Assembly: GCA_001800095.1 (NCBI GenBank)
Contig: MGUT01000041.1
Span: 5,961-13,328, forward strand
Source: Elusimicrobia bacterium RIFCSPLOWO2_01_FULL_64_13
GTDB lineage: Bacteria > Elusimicrobiota > Elusimicrobia > 2-02-FULL-39-32
Reading direction: 5' to 3'
DNA length: 7,368 nt
In this document: piece after piece, positions 1-7,368 of the stretch
How the letters are laid out: every line of letters starts with the position of its first letter
Numbering within the stretch: position 1 is the stretch's first letter
Notes under the pieces: generated by a model
Database searches by the model: none
Told to the model about the DNA's origin: nothing
What the model saw: the letters and a program-made list of their open reading frames with translations, nothing else
Program-made: the position numbers and the translations under genes

Positions 1-16
1 CAAAAAACGGATGAGT

Positions 17-30
17 TGATATATTATATT
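17..30 (+). promoter_or_regulatory. Probable heat-shock operon promoter, extended -10 region
   Basis: This AT-rich block sits just upstream of and overlaps the CIRCE operator. TGA followed by TATATT (17-25) fits an extended -10 element, with five of six bases matching TATAAT. A second TATATT lies at 25-30 and a TATTAT at 22-27, so the exact hexamer is uncertain. For any of these the -35 box would lie in the first few bases or outside the window, and none is visible. A -10 at 20-25 would put the transcription start near position 32, inside CIRCE, which is the arrangement expected for HrcA repression. Confidence 0.45.
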
Positions 31-55
31 AGCACTCAACATTAGCGAGTGCTAA
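29..55. promoter_or_regulatory. CIRCE operator (HrcA binding site)
   Basis: TTAGCACTC at 29-37 and GAGTGCTAA at 47-55 are separated by exactly nine bases (38-46). This is a perfect match to the CIRCE consensus TTAGCACTC-N9-GAGTGCTAA. The pairing extends two more bases outward on each side, giving 11-bp arms at 27-37 and 47-57. CIRCE is the binding site of the HrcA repressor, whose gene starts 25 bp downstream. The element therefore implies autoregulation: HrcA represses hrcA-grpE-dnaK-dnaJ at normal temperature, and repression is lifted when unfolded protein accumulates. No second CIRCE was seen in the window. Confidence 0.98.
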
Positions 56-80
56 TAAACCCGGAGGCGGCCGACGACCC

Positions 81-1205
81 ATGAGAGCGTTGAATCCCGA
101 CGAACAGGAGCAAAGGAAGAGGAAAGTCCTCCATTCCGTAATCCACGAATACGTGCGCACCGGCAAGCCGGTGGGCTCGCACTCGATCGTGACCACGGCG
201 CACCTGGGGCTCTCCTCCGCGACCATCCGCAACACCCTTTCCCAGCTCGAGGAAGAGGAGCTCATCACGCACCCCCACACTTCCGCCGGGCGGGTCCCCA
301 CGGACAAGGGCTACCGGGCTTACGTGGATTCCCTGATCGAGCTGCAGAAACTCGCGGTCCGCGAGGAATCCCGCATCCGCGGCGAATACGAGACCCGGAT
401 CCAGGAGGTCGAGGACCTCTTGAGCCAGACCTCGCGGATGCTGTCCTCCATCTCGCACTACACGGGTTTCGTGATGGTGCCCAAGATCGAGAAGAACCTG
501 TTCTCGCACCTCGAGCTCGTGCCGATCGGGAACAACCGGGTCCTCGTGGCCATGGTCACGGACACGGGGATGACCAAACATTTCGTCCTGAACCTGGGAG
601 GAGAGATCACGCGGGAACGCCTCCGCACCATCTCCCGCATCATCAACCAGAATTTCGAGGGCCGCACCCTCCAGGAGGTGCAGGAGTCCATCACCCAGCG
701 CCTGGAGGAGGCCCAGCGCGAATACCGGGAGATCATCTCCCTGGCCAAGGACCTCGGCCAGGAGATCCGCAAGATCTCCATGAGCTCCATCTATCTCGAC
801 GGAACGAGCAACATCCTCGCGCTCCCGGACCTTTCCAGCACCGGGGACATCCGCGACCTCTTCAAGCTCATCGAGGAAAAGGAGATGCTTTCCAAGATCC
901 TCGAGGACGACTTCCTCGCGGAATCGGACGAGGCCGCCGCCGGAGCCCCCGACAGGAAAGACCAGGGAAAAAGGCGGAGGAAGGGCCAGCACCCCCAGGT
1001 GCACGTGCGGATCGGCTCGGAGAACCCCATCAAGGCGATGAGGAACTTGAGCCTGGTCTCGTCCACCTACCGCCTGTCGGACCGGACGGTGGGGGTCCTG
1101 GGGATCCTGGGCCCCAAGCGCATGGAATACCCCAAGATGATCGCCCTCGTGGATTTCATCTCCTTGACGGTGAACCGCATCCTCAAGGAGTTCGAAGGCA
1201 AATGA
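81..1205 (+). CDS. hrcA: Heat-inducible transcription repressor HrcA
   Basis: HrcA is a dimeric DNA-binding repressor that holds class I heat-shock genes off by binding CIRCE; in other bacteria its folding depends on GroEL. The N-terminal winged helix is clear: residues about 10-85 include the recognition segment LSSATIRNTLSQLEE (44-58) and the wing THPHTSAGRVPTDKGYRAYVD (63-83). A GAF-like middle domain follows. The C-terminal signature VHVRIGSENP (307-316), a YRLSDRTVGVLGILGP segment and RMEYPKMIALVDF are all present. The protein is 374 aa, somewhat longer than the usual 340-350. The excess is a charged, low-complexity stretch at about 281-306 containing KRRRKG, just before the IGSEN motif. 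The ATG at 81 follows GGAGG (63-67) at a long 13-nt spacing, and no better in-frame start exists. The stop overlaps the grpE start by 4 bp. Confidence 0.97.
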   Translation: MRALNPDEQEQRKRKVLHSVIHEYVRTGKPVGSHSIVTTAHLGLSSATIRNTLSQLEEEELITHPHTSAGRVPTDKGYRAYVDSLIELQKLAVREESRIRGEYETRIQEVEDLLSQTSRMLSSISHYTGFVMVPKIEKNLFSHLELVPIGNNRVLVAMVTDTGMTKHFVLNLGGEITRERLRTISRIINQNFEGRTLQEVQESITQRLEEAQREYREIISLAKDLGQEIRKISMSSIYLDGTSNILALPDLSSTGDIRDLFKLIEEKEMLSKILEDDFLAESDEAAAGAPDRKDQGKRRRKGQHPQVHVRIGSENPIKAMRNLSLVSSTYRLSDRTVGVLGILGPKRMEYPKMIALVDFISLTVNRILKEFEGK

Positions 1206-1753
1206 CGTCCGGCGACTTCCCCGACACGGACCGGCCGCCGGAACCGGAGACAGAAGGAACGCCCGCTTCCGAAGCCCCGCCGGAGGAGCAGGACTGGAAG
1301 GAGAAAGCCGGCTCCTACATGGAACAGCTCGTCCGCCTCCAGGCCGAGTTCGTCAACTACCGCAAGCGCGCGGAAAAGGAGAAGGCCGAGGCCATCCGTT
1401 TCGGCCGGGAAGCGATCCTCGAGCGCGCGGCCGCCCTCCTGGACGTGCTGGAATCGGCCCTCCGCCATTCCCGGGAGGCCAAGGACGTGGACTCCTTCAG
1501 AAAAGGGCTGGAGATGGTGGTCGGGGAGTTCGTCCGCTTCCTCAAGCAGGAAGGCGCGGAGCCGCTGAAGACGGTGGGGGAGCAATTCGACCCGCACCTG
1601 CACGAAGCGGTCGAGCAGGTGGAAGCGGAGGACGAATCCCAGAACAACGTCATCATCGAGGAACTGCAGAAAGGCTACGTCTCCAACGGGCGGCTCTTGC
1701 GGCCCGCGAGGGTCAAGGTGGCCAAGTCGGCGAAAAAAGAGAAACCCTCTTAA
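1202..1753 (+). CDS. grpE: Nucleotide exchange factor GrpE
   Basis: GrpE is the cytoplasmic cochaperone that opens the DnaK nucleotide cleft to release ADP, resetting the chaperone cycle, and it acts as a dimer. The protein is 183 aa, normal for the family. Residues 1-30 are acidic and proline-rich and probably disordered. Residues 31-90 form the long coiled-coil helix, including the family hallmark LQAEFVNYRKRAEKEK (46-61). The beta-domain carries FDPHLHEAVEQVE (129-141) and the terminal GYVSNGRLLRPARVKVAK (158-175), matching the family's G-Y-x-x-x-x-R-x-LRPA-x-V-x-V ending. Its ATG sits inside the hrcA stop (ATGA, 1202-1205), so translation is probably coupled to hrcA, and no strong separate Shine-Dalgarno was seen. 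It precedes dnaK by 35 bp. Confidence 0.97.
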   Translation: MTSGDFPDTDRPPEPETEGTPASEAPPEEQDWKEKAGSYMEQLVRLQAEFVNYRKRAEKEKAEAIRFGREAILERAAALLDVLESALRHSREAKDVDSFRKGLEMVVGEFVRFLKQEGAEPLKTVGEQFDPHLHEAVEQVEAEDESQNNVIIEELQKGYVSNGRLLRPARVKVAKSAKKEKPS

Positions 1754-1788
1754 ATTTAGTTTCGAACCATAATATCGGAGGCAAGCAT
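1754..1788 (+). promoter_or_regulatory. AT-rich dnaK leader with strong ribosome binding site
   Basis: This is the only real intergenic gap inside the operon. Positions 1751-1775 are about 80% A+T (20 of 25 bases), in sharp contrast to the GC-rich genes on either side. GGAGG at 1777-1781 lies 7 nt before the dnaK ATG, an ideal Shine-Dalgarno spacing and the best in the operon. CATAAT (1768-1773) resembles a -10 box, but nothing like a -35 lies at the right distance, so an internal promoter is weakly supported. An unstructured leader that raises dnaK translation, or an RNA cleavage site, fits equally well. Confidence 0.4.
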
Positions 1789-3648
<1,860 letters not shown>

Positions 3649-4782
3649 ATGGCCCCCAAGCGCGACTATTACGAGGTGCTGGGAATCTCCAAGTCCGCCA
3701 CCACGGACGAGATCAAGGCCGCTTACCGCCAGCTGGCCAAGAAGGTCCATCCCGACGTCAATAAGGACAAGTCCTCCGAAGAAAAGTTCAAGGAAGCGAA
3801 CGAGGCCTACGAGGTCCTCTCGGACCCGCAGAAGCGCAAGCTCTACGACCAGTTCGGCCACGCCGGCGTCGCCCAGGGCGGGCAGGGTCCCGGCCAGGGC
3901 TTCGGCGGGGACTTCGAGGGTTTCGGGGACCTCGGCGACATCTTCGGCGACATCTTCGACAACGTTTTCACGGGGGGCGCCGGCCGCGGCCGGTCGCGCC
4001 GCCCCCGCTCGAACCGCGGCGAGGACCTTCAGGTCCGGCTGACGGTCGCCCTGTCCGAAGCGGCCTTCGGGGTCCAGAAGACCATCAAGATCAACCACGC
4101 CAAGGCCTGCGCCAAATGTTCCGGCTCCGGCGCGAGGCCGGGAACGTCCTCCAAGACCTGCGCCAACTGCAAGGGGACCGGCACGGTCCAGTTCCGTCAG
4201 GGGTTCTTTTCGCTTTCCCAGACCTGCCCCCGCTGCCAGGGCGAGGGCCGGGTGATAGAGTCCCCGTGCGCGGAATGCCGCGGGCAGGGCCGGGTGCGGA
4301 CCCTTGAACCCATCACGGTGAAGGTCCCTCCCGGGGTCCAGGAAGGCACGGCCCTGCGCGTGACGGGAGCGGGCGAGGCGGGGCCTGGCGGCGGCCCGGC
4401 CGGGGACCTGTACGTGGTCATCCACCAGGAAGCCGACCCCCGTTTCGAGCGCCGCGACGACGACATACTCTCCGAGCAGAAGATCTCCATCACCCAGGCG
4501 GCGCTGGGCGCCGAGATATCCCTGCCCTCCCTCGACGGCAAGGTGACCCTGCGCGTCCCCCCCGGAACGCAGACGGGAACGGTATTCCGGGTCCGGGACG
4601 GAGGGTTGCCGCACTTGAGCGGACGCGGGAGGGGAGACCACCTCGTCAAGGTCATCGTCGAAGTCCCGGCCCACCTCACCGCCAGGCAGAAGGAGCTCTT
4701 GAAGGAGCTGGCCAAGACCCTGGGCGAGGACGAACCGGACAAGGACGACGATTCCCTCTTCAAGAAGATGTTCGGGAAGTAG
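3649..4782 (+). CDS. dnaJ: Chaperone protein DnaJ (Hsp40, type I)
   Basis: DnaJ delivers unfolded clients to DnaK and triggers its ATP hydrolysis. It is a full-length 377-aa type I protein. The J domain is at about 5-70 with the catalytic HPD at 34-36. A Gly/Phe-rich region at about 77-110 includes repeated GDIFGDIFD. The zinc-binding domain has all four CxxCxGxG repeats: CAKCSGSG (154), CANCKGTG (171), CPRCQGEG (193) and CAECRGQG (207), so both zinc sites should be intact. Two C-terminal substrate-binding subdomains follow, with AGDLYVVIHQE, TQAALGAEISLPSLDGK and GRGDHLVKV. The end, SLFKKMFGK, is usual in style. The gene starts on the base after the dnaK stop and in the same frame, which strongly suggests translational coupling. 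It is followed after 5 bp by rsmE. Confidence 0.99.
   Translation: MAPKRDYYEVLGISKSATTDEIKAAYRQLAKKVHPDVNKDKSSEEKFKEANEAYEVLSDPQKRKLYDQFGHAGVAQGGQGPGQGFGGDFEGFGDLGDIFGDIFDNVFTGGAGRGRSRRPRSNRGEDLQVRLTVALSEAAFGVQKTIKINHAKACAKCSGSGARPGTSSKTCANCKGTGTVQFRQGFFSLSQTCPRCQGEGRVIESPCAECRGQGRVRTLEPITVKVPPGVQEGTALRVTGAGEAGPGGGPAGDLYVVIHQEADPRFERRDDDILSEQKISITQAALGAEISLPSLDGKVTLRVPPGTQTGTVFRVRDGGLPHLSGRGRGDHLVKVIVEVPAHLTARQKELLKELAKTLGEDEPDKDDDSLFKKMFGK
3883..3900 (+). repeat. 18-bp direct repeat, copy 2, in the dnaJ Gly/Phe region
   Basis: This is the second copy of the 18-bp stretch at 3559-3576. It encodes residues 79-84 of DnaJ (Gln-Gly-Pro-Gly-Gln-Gly) at the start of the flexible Gly/Phe linker. 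The identity ends exactly at both borders, so it is a short local match and not part of a longer duplication. Confidence 0.8.
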
Positions 4783-4787
4783 CGGCG

Positions 4788-5525
4788 ATGCCGCACTTCT
4801 ACGTGCCCGCGAAGAACCTGCGCGGGCTTTTTTTTTGGTTCGAGCCGGACACGTCCCGGCACCTCTCGCGCGTCTTAAGGAAGAAGCGGGGCGACACGGT
4901 CCAGATATTCGACGGGAGGGGACTGGTGCGCGTGGCGCGCATCACGGATGATTCCGACCCGGACCGGCTGCAGGGCGAGATATTGGGACGGGACCCGGAA
5001 CCGCGCCCGGCCGACGCCCCCAAGGTTCGGCTTTATCCCGCCCTCCTCAAAGGCCCGCGGTTCGAGTGGCTCCTGGAAAAAGCCGTGGAACTCGGCGTGG
5101 AATCCATCCGGCCCGTGGTCACGGACCGGGTCGTCGTGAAATTGGGAGCGGACCGCGCCGGGGCCAAGGCCTCCCGCTGGAAGAAGATCGTCATCGCCGC
5201 GGCCCAGCAATGCGGCAGGGCCGCGGTCCCCGAAGTTTTTCCTCCGGCCTCCCTCCGATCCGCCCTGAACGATTCCGACCTGGATTGTCCCGGCCTGCTC
5301 CTGTGGGAATCGGAGAGCCGCCAGTCTCTGTCCCAAGTCCTCCAGAAGCCCGCATTCGCGTCGGGACGGACCATCCGGCTCTTCGTCGGTCCGGAAGGCG
5401 GCTTCACCATGGCCGAGGCCAGGATGGTCCAGTCGACAGGGGCGCAGCCTGCGAGCCTGGGCGGTTCCATACTCCGGGCGGAAACGGCGGCCATCGCCGC
5501 CCTCGCCCGCATCGTCCTCGCCTGA
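4788..5525 (+). CDS. rsmE: 16S rRNA m3U1498 methyltransferase RsmE
   Basis: RsmE is a SPOUT-fold enzyme that uses S-adenosylmethionine to methylate N3 of U1498 (E. coli numbering) in the 30S decoding region. The 245-aa protein is full length. An N-terminal PUA-like domain (1 to about 75) begins with the family start MPHFYV and has HLSRVLRKKRGD (25-36). The SPOUT domain has LLKGPRFEWLLEKAVELGV (86-104), AAAQQCGR (137-144), the SAM-pocket GPEGGFT (201-207) and the knot segment LGGSILRAETAA (224-235), where the family usually has two other residues in place of GS. The start is fixed by MPHFYV: later starts would delete conserved residues. No strong Shine-Dalgarno is present, so it probably depends on coupling with dnaJ, whose stop is 5 bp upstream. 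Codons 6-17 contain a terminator-like hairpin and T tract. In many Firmicutes prmA lies between dnaJ and rsmE; it is absent here. Confidence 0.95.
   Translation: MPHFYVPAKNLRGLFFWFEPDTSRHLSRVLRKKRGDTVQIFDGRGLVRVARITDDSDPDRLQGEILGRDPEPRPADAPKVRLYPALLKGPRFEWLLEKAVELGVESIRPVVTDRVVVKLGADRAGAKASRWKKIVIAAAQQCGRAAVPEVFPPASLRSALNDSDLDCPGLLLWESESRQSLSQVLQKPAFASGRTIRLFVGPEGGFTMAEARMVQSTGAQPASLGGSILRAETAAIAALARIVLA
4805..4836 (+). terminator. Intrinsic-terminator-like hairpin inside the 5' end of rsmE
   Basis: GCCCGCG (4805-4811) and CGCGGGC (4821-4827) form a perfect 7-bp all-GC stem around a 9-nt loop, followed at once by nine Ts (4828-4836). This is the canonical form of a rho-independent terminator, 22 bp after the dnaJ stop. 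It lies wholly within coding sequence, in codons 6-17 of rsmE. The T tract is made partly by two consecutive TTT phenylalanine codons. By hand count the four preceding genes use TTT for only 1 of 49 phenylalanines, so the tract goes against the local codon bias. It may end most chaperone transcripts and let a fraction through to rsmE. Function is inferred from shape only. Confidence 0.7.
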
Positions 5526-5533
5526 AAAAACCC
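5526..5533. other. Convergent 8-bp junction between rsmE and the GT9 gene
   Basis: The rsmE stop (TGA, 5523-5525) and the GT9 stop on the - strand (5536-5534) are only 8 bp apart. Short A and T tracts flank the junction (A6 at 5525-5530, T5 at 5538-5542), but I found no GC-rich stem in front of either tract. There is no convincing intrinsic terminator for either unit, so the two transcripts probably overlap or end by another mechanism. Confidence 0.6.
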
Positions 5534-6559
5534 TTATATTTTTAGAAGCGCTTTCGCGGCTCTTTCGGCTTCGTCCACGGTGATGGACGACATGGGGGCG
5601 GAATCTTCCCGGGGAGAGAGGACCGCCTGCCTCGCCGGGTCGCCGAAGGGGCCCCAGCGCCTGGCGGACGTCGTTTTGGGGATGAGAGGATAGAAAGACA
5701 GCGTCGGGACTTTGAGGGCCACCGCCAGATGCAGGGGTCCGGTGGAGTTCGAGACCGCGAGCCGGCTGACGGAGAGGATCCCGGCCAGTTCCCTTAACGT
5801 CAGGGACCCCGCGGGGATGGGGTGGATGGAAGGGTCGGGAGGATGGAAGAGGGCCTCCGCCTTGTCGATGACGGCTTCCTCTCCTTTTCCCGCCGTGATC
5901 AGGACTTCCGCGCCTGCGCCCGCCAGGCGCTTCGCCAGTTCCATGAAATGATCGAGCGGCCAGCTTTTGGCGGACCCTTTCGAGCCGGGATGGATCACGG
6001 CGAGGGGCCGGTCCGGCCTGACGTTCTCGCCGGAGAGGATCTCCCCGGCCCTGGATTTTTCTTCCTCCGCGACGGCGACTTCGGGACTCCGAGGCGCGGG
6101 ACTGGCCCCTAAGATGGCGGCGAGGTCCAGGTTATACTGGGCCTCGTGTTTTTCCGCGAGGGAGCGGTTCTGGACCAGGCGATGGCTTAAAAAGAGCGCC
6201 GCGGCCTTGGAACGCGGCCCGACCCTGACCGGGATCCCGGCGCGCCAGGCGGCGAAAGCCGTGCGGTTGTCCAGGTAGAAGTGGATGGCCGCGTCGAAAC
6301 GGAGCGAGCGGAGCAGTTCCGGCAGTCCGAAGACGGACAGGGCGGGGTCGTCCGAAAGCACCACCTCGTCCACCGCGGGATGGCACTTAAGGAGGGGAGC
6401 GGCGTAGCCCCGGCACAAATAAGCGATGAAGGCGTCCGGGTATTTTTCCTTGAGGGCCAGGGCGGCGGGAGTGGTGAGGATGACGTCCCCCAGATTGTCC
6501 GGCCTGACCAGGAGCAGCCTGGGTCTCTTGGGAAGCGGGATCGCCGGCCAGGGCGTCAT
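5534..6559 (-). CDS. Glycosyltransferase family 9 protein, ADP-heptose:LPS heptosyltransferase-like
   Basis: This is a GT-B glycosyltransferase of the WaaC/WaaF type, expected at the inner face of the cytoplasmic membrane adding a heptose or related sugar to an LPS core or other surface glycan. The 341-aa protein is complete. The N-terminal acceptor domain opens with LLLVRPDNLGDVILTTPAAL (15-34), in which D25 matches the catalytic Asp of heptosyltransferases. The C-terminal donor-binding domain has HPGSKGSAKSWP (190-201) and VSNSTGPLHLAVALKVPTLSFY (269-290), typical of the family. I chose the ATG at 6559, not the in-frame GTG at 6577: it has AAGGAG 8 nt upstream and forms a 4-bp ATGA overlap with the upstream GT4 gene. 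The exact sugar and acceptor cannot be read from sequence. Confidence 0.88.
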   Translation of the reverse strand: MTPWPAIPLPKRPRLLLVRPDNLGDVILTTPAALALKEKYPDAFIAYLCRGYAAPLLKCHPAVDEVVLSDDPALSVFGLPELLRSLRFDAAIHFYLDNRTAFAAWRAGIPVRVGPRSKAAALFLSHRLVQNRSLAEKHEAQYNLDLAAILGASPAPRSPEVAVAEEEKSRAGEILSGENVRPDRPLAVIHPGSKGSAKSWPLDHFMELAKRLAGAGAEVLITAGKGEEAVIDKAEALFHPPDPSIHPIPAGSLTLRELAGILSVSRLAVSNSTGPLHLAVALKVPTLSFYPLIPKTTSARRWGPFGDPARQAVLSPREDSAPMSSITVDEAERAAKALLKI

Positions 6560-7368
6560 GCCAGTATCTCCTTCCACCCGGTGTTGAAGACGTCCCTGGA
6601 AAATCTACCCCTGCAGGACTCGAAATTGTGGCGCGCCATCCTTTCCCGGAGTTTTTCGTCCTCCAGGATCCGGCAGAGCTTTCCCGCCATCTCCTCCGGC
6701 CGGCCGGGAGGGACCAGGTATCCGCCCTTGCCGTCCTCGAGGATCTCGGGAATGGACCGGACGGCGGTGGCCACCACCGGTCTTCCCTGGGACATCCATT
6801 CTTCGAGCGCGCGCGACACTTCCTCCGAGCCCAGCGAGCCGATCACTCCCGCCGAACATTCCGCCGTGAAGTTCCAGACCTCTTCCCTGCTCAAAAATCC
6901 ATGATAGACGCAGTTCTTCAGGCCCATCGCGTTGGCGCGGGCGAAGAGTTCGCTCCAGGACAGGTTCTCTTCCGAGCCGGCTATGTGGAGCTCCGCGTCG
7001 GGATACTTTTTCTGGACGATGGCGAAGGCCTTGAGGATGTCTCCATGCCCTTTTTTAGGGTCGAGGCGGGCCAGGACCCCCAGTCGTTTCCCGGGAACTC
7101 CCTTCCCGTTCGCGGAGAACGCCCCCGACAGGGCGGGATTGTCCACGGGAGGGTAGAGCGCACGGACCCTGGGAGACAGGTCTCCGCCGAAACGGGAGAG
7201 GCATTCCCGGCGGAGCTGTTCCGAGGCGGTGACGATCCAGCGGGTCTGGGAGTAGATCTTCCTGTTCAAACGGCCGGGCCGGACGGGCTGGGATATGGCG
7301 CGGGTGCGGATGACGGGGACGCCGGCCTCTTTTCCCCCCCACCAGCCGATCCAGTGGGTGGAGCCGGT
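6556..7368 (-). CDS. Glycosyltransferase family 4 protein, 5' end missing at the window edge
   Basis: This is a GT-B, GT4-family retaining glycosyltransferase, probably acting in surface polysaccharide or LPS assembly. The open frame runs without a stop to the last base of the window. The visible 270 residues are therefore the C-terminal part, and the true start lies outside. The visible N-terminal part contains GVPVIRTR (16-23) and WIVTASEQLRRE (44-55), matching the acceptor-domain end of GT4 enzymes. The donor domain has LGVLARLDPKKGHGDILKAF (96-115), DAELHIAGSEE and the E-x7-E nucleotide-sugar motif (E182 to E190), followed by WMSQGRPVVAT. The ending GRFSRDVF resembles related enzymes. It overlaps the GT9 start by 4 bp, so the two are co-translated. 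A G7 run on the coding strand (7340-7334) lies early in the visible part. Substrate unknown. Confidence 0.87.
   Translation of the reverse strand, partial: TGSTHWIGWWGGKEAGVPVIRTRAISQPVRPGRLNRKIYSQTRWIVTASEQLRRECLSRFGGDLSPRVRALYPPVDNPALSGAFSANGKGVPGKRLGVLARLDPKKGHGDILKAFAIVQKKYPDAELHIAGSEENLSWSELFARANAMGLKNCVYHGFLSREEVWNFTAECSAGVIGSLGSEEVSRALEEWMSQGRPVVATAVRSIPEILEDGKGGYLVPPGRPEEMAGKLCRILEDEKLRERMARHNFESCRGRFSRDVFNTGWKEILA
6568..6573 (-). promoter_or_regulatory. Ribosome binding site of the GT9 gene
   Basis: AAGGAG on the - strand lies 8 nt before the ATG at 6559-6557. It falls within the last codons of the GT4 gene. It supports this ATG over the GTG at 6577-6575, which would place the Shine-Dalgarno inside the coding region. 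Confidence 0.75.

Noticed and set aside
16..44. TTGATA at 16-21 as a -35 box paired with a -10 near 38-44
   Set aside because: At 16-17 bp spacing the downstream hexamers are AACATT or ACATTA, poor matches lying inside CIRCE. An extended -10 at 17-25 fits better.
1755..1777. A tRNA T-loop-like GGTTCGAAAC on the - strand upstream of dnaK
   Set aside because: The flanking bases do not form the 5-bp T stem and there is no acceptor, D or anticodon arm nearby. It is a chance TTCGAA palindrome.
5525..5542. A bidirectional terminator between rsmE and the GT9 gene
   Set aside because: A and T tracts are present, but the only pairing is a weak AAAAA/TTTTT stem with no GC-rich hairpin. The GGCGGC/GCCGCC hairpin at 5486-5501 lies inside rsmE and has no T tract after it.
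6560..6577. GTG at 6577 as the start of the GT9 gene
   Set aside because: The ATG six codons later has an AAGGAG at 8 nt and an ATGA overlap with the upstream gene. The extra residues would be encoded by the ribosome binding site itself.
6556..7269. Treating the TTG at 7269 as the true start of the GT4 gene
   Set aside because: The same frame stays open to the window end and encodes conserved GT4 residues upstream (GVPVIRTR), so the gene is truncated by the window edge, not starting there.

Overview
The window is a bacterial chromosome segment holding a class I heat-shock operon on the + strand. It runs CIRCE, hrcA, grpE, dnaK, dnaJ, then rsmE. A second transcription unit on the - strand converges on it and carries two cell-envelope glycosyltransferases (a GT4 protein cut by the window edge, then a GT9 heptosyltransferase-like protein).

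Organism: the DNA is GC-rich, with third codon positions strongly G/C. HrcA/CIRCE control and bacterial GrpE, DnaJ and RsmE make it bacterial. The GT9 protein resembles ADP-heptose:LPS heptosyltransferases, which suggests a diderm envelope. The DnaK nevertheless lacks the roughly 24-residue insert of proteobacterial DnaK, and its N-terminal half reads like the Thermoplasma/archaeal-type and Gram-positive-type DnaKs. This combination points to a deep-branching uncultured diderm lineage. Elusimicrobiota or Omnitrophota are guesses from memory of protein style, not a demonstrated assignment.

Layout: positions 1-80 hold an AT-rich promoter and a perfect CIRCE operator. hrcA (81-1205) overlaps grpE (1202-1753) by 4 bp. 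A 35-bp AT-rich leader precedes dnaK (1789-3648), which abuts dnaJ (3649-4782) with no gap and in the same frame. rsmE (4788-5525) starts 5 bp after dnaJ. A textbook intrinsic-terminator shape (7-bp all-GC stem plus nine Ts) lies inside the first codons of rsmE. The convergent - strand unit ends at 5534, leaving 8 bp between the two stop codons. It contains the GT9 gene (6559-5534) and, upstream of it, the GT4 gene (window edge to 6556), which overlap by an ATGA.

How the genes work together: HrcA binds CIRCE and represses its own operon. DnaK, DnaJ and GrpE form the Hsp70 cycle, in which DnaJ delivers clients and stimulates ATP hydrolysis and GrpE exchanges nucleotide. RsmE methylates 16S rRNA and is a common passenger of this operon in other bacteria, although the prmA gene often found between dnaJ and rsmE is missing here. 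The glycosyltransferases are unrelated to stress and probably belong to a surface-polysaccharide or LPS-core locus extending beyond the window.

This is mostly conserved housekeeping sequence and I see no wholly new system. The most notable signals are the terminator embedded in rsmE, the DnaK subtype, a hairpin at the dnaK-dnaJ junction that may bridge a distant Shine-Dalgarno sequence, and a charged insert in HrcA.
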